Below, piece after piece: positions 63,805 to 64,000 of a DNA stretch of 64,000 nt (position 1 is the stretch's first letter; each line of letters opens with the position of its first letter). This DNA is from Pegoplata infirma (Eukaryota; Arthropoda; Insecta; Diptera; Anthomyiidae). The stretch is from positions 181,978,995 to 182,042,994 of the forward strand of contig OY992536.1 of NCBI GenBank assembly GCA_963921195.1. The letters run 5' to 3'. Position numbers and translations under genes: made by a program. A model generated the notes under the pieces. The model ran no database searches. It was not told the DNA's origin and saw only the letters and a list, made by a program, of their open reading frames with translations.

Positions 63805-64000
63805 TTATACCCTCCAACCACAGTATACTCACTTTTTCAGTATACTCACTTTTTCATTCCTTGTGTAACCCATCGAAATATCAGTCTAGAACCCCATAAA
63901 GTATATATTTTATTGATCAGTGATCGATTCTAAGACATTCTAGCGATGTCCGTCCGTCCGCTTGTCCGTCTGTAGAGGACACGATACAGTCCAAGATAAA
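63805..64000 (-). mobile_element. Family A copy, cut by the window end
   Basis: TTTTATACCCTCCAACCACAG, TATACTCACTTTTTCATTCC, AACCCATCGAAATATCAG and GACATTCTAGCGATGTCC then CGTCCGTCCG are the complement of the family A tail. TATACTCACTTTTTC(AG/AT) is duplicated at its start. It lies 25 bp from the preceding copy in opposite orientation, forming a close head-on pair. Confidence 0.85.

Overview
The window is AT-rich eukaryotic DNA with no intact host gene that I can recognise. It looks like a heterochromatic, intergenic or long-intron stretch of a dipteran genome, most likely a brachyceran and perhaps calyptrate fly. The reasons are LOA/I-type non-LTR retrotransposons with CCTAACCTAACC-type 3' ends, a tRNA-derived SINE, and very many small CACTC...GAGTG and foldback elements. 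The species call is inference; the repeat structure is read directly from the sequence.

Layout. 1-1120: young 36-bp satellite fading into decayed copies. 2.2-3.9 kb: two foldback elements. 4.1-8.6 kb: a repeat with AGAGCGCT motifs, then hAT-like elements nested in a MITE. 8.6-13.6 kb: dispersed repeat family A, palindromes, a tRNA-SINE and more array-bearing elements. 13.9-19.5 kb: MITEs, a tandem duplication, a second SINE and a LINE 3' end. 19.5-23.5 kb: a family-B element carrying a hAT-like element, then a wrecked LOA-type LINE. 24.7-26.1 kb: a foldback with about 160-bp internal repeats. 26.5-33.7 kb: family A copies; one is split by a 1.0-kb palindrome and by a 2.8-kb TIR transposon that itself carries two palindromes. 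34.4-37.3 kb: an array of about 167-bp repeats. 38.2-43.4 kb: a LOA-type LINE whose tail has been entered by a MITE and by an RTE-like LINE end, the latter split by a 1.15-kb palindrome. 43.4-46.7 kb: extremely AT-rich DNA with a CpG-richer patch at 44.44-44.77 kb. 46.7-49.3 kb: a local duplication around a family A copy that holds a mini-LTR element. 49.4-51.4 kb: two inverted-repeat elements. 50.7-55.3 kb: fossil copies of the 36-bp satellite with MITE insertions. 55.3-64 kb: AT-rich DNA, more family A, small MITEs, and one weak candidate for a host terminal exon at 61.07-61.10 kb on the minus strand.

The most striking pattern is a group of hAT-like elements. Four have exact 8-bp target duplications, and each carries, just inside its ends, an array of a different short motif: GCATATTTT, ATTACGATTAATCG, GGTAACGGTAAC or CCGAAACCGAA. 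At least two more elements look alike but lack one end. In the clear cases the two arrays run in the same direction although the termini are inverted. The second pattern is a concentration of long, almost spacerless palindromes (about 0.4-1.15 kb). Several insertions can be proven because an empty or related site exists elsewhere in the same window.

All coding traces are retrotransposon remnants with stops, frameshifts or deletions. Nearly all other open frames are by-products of simple repeats or palindromes.
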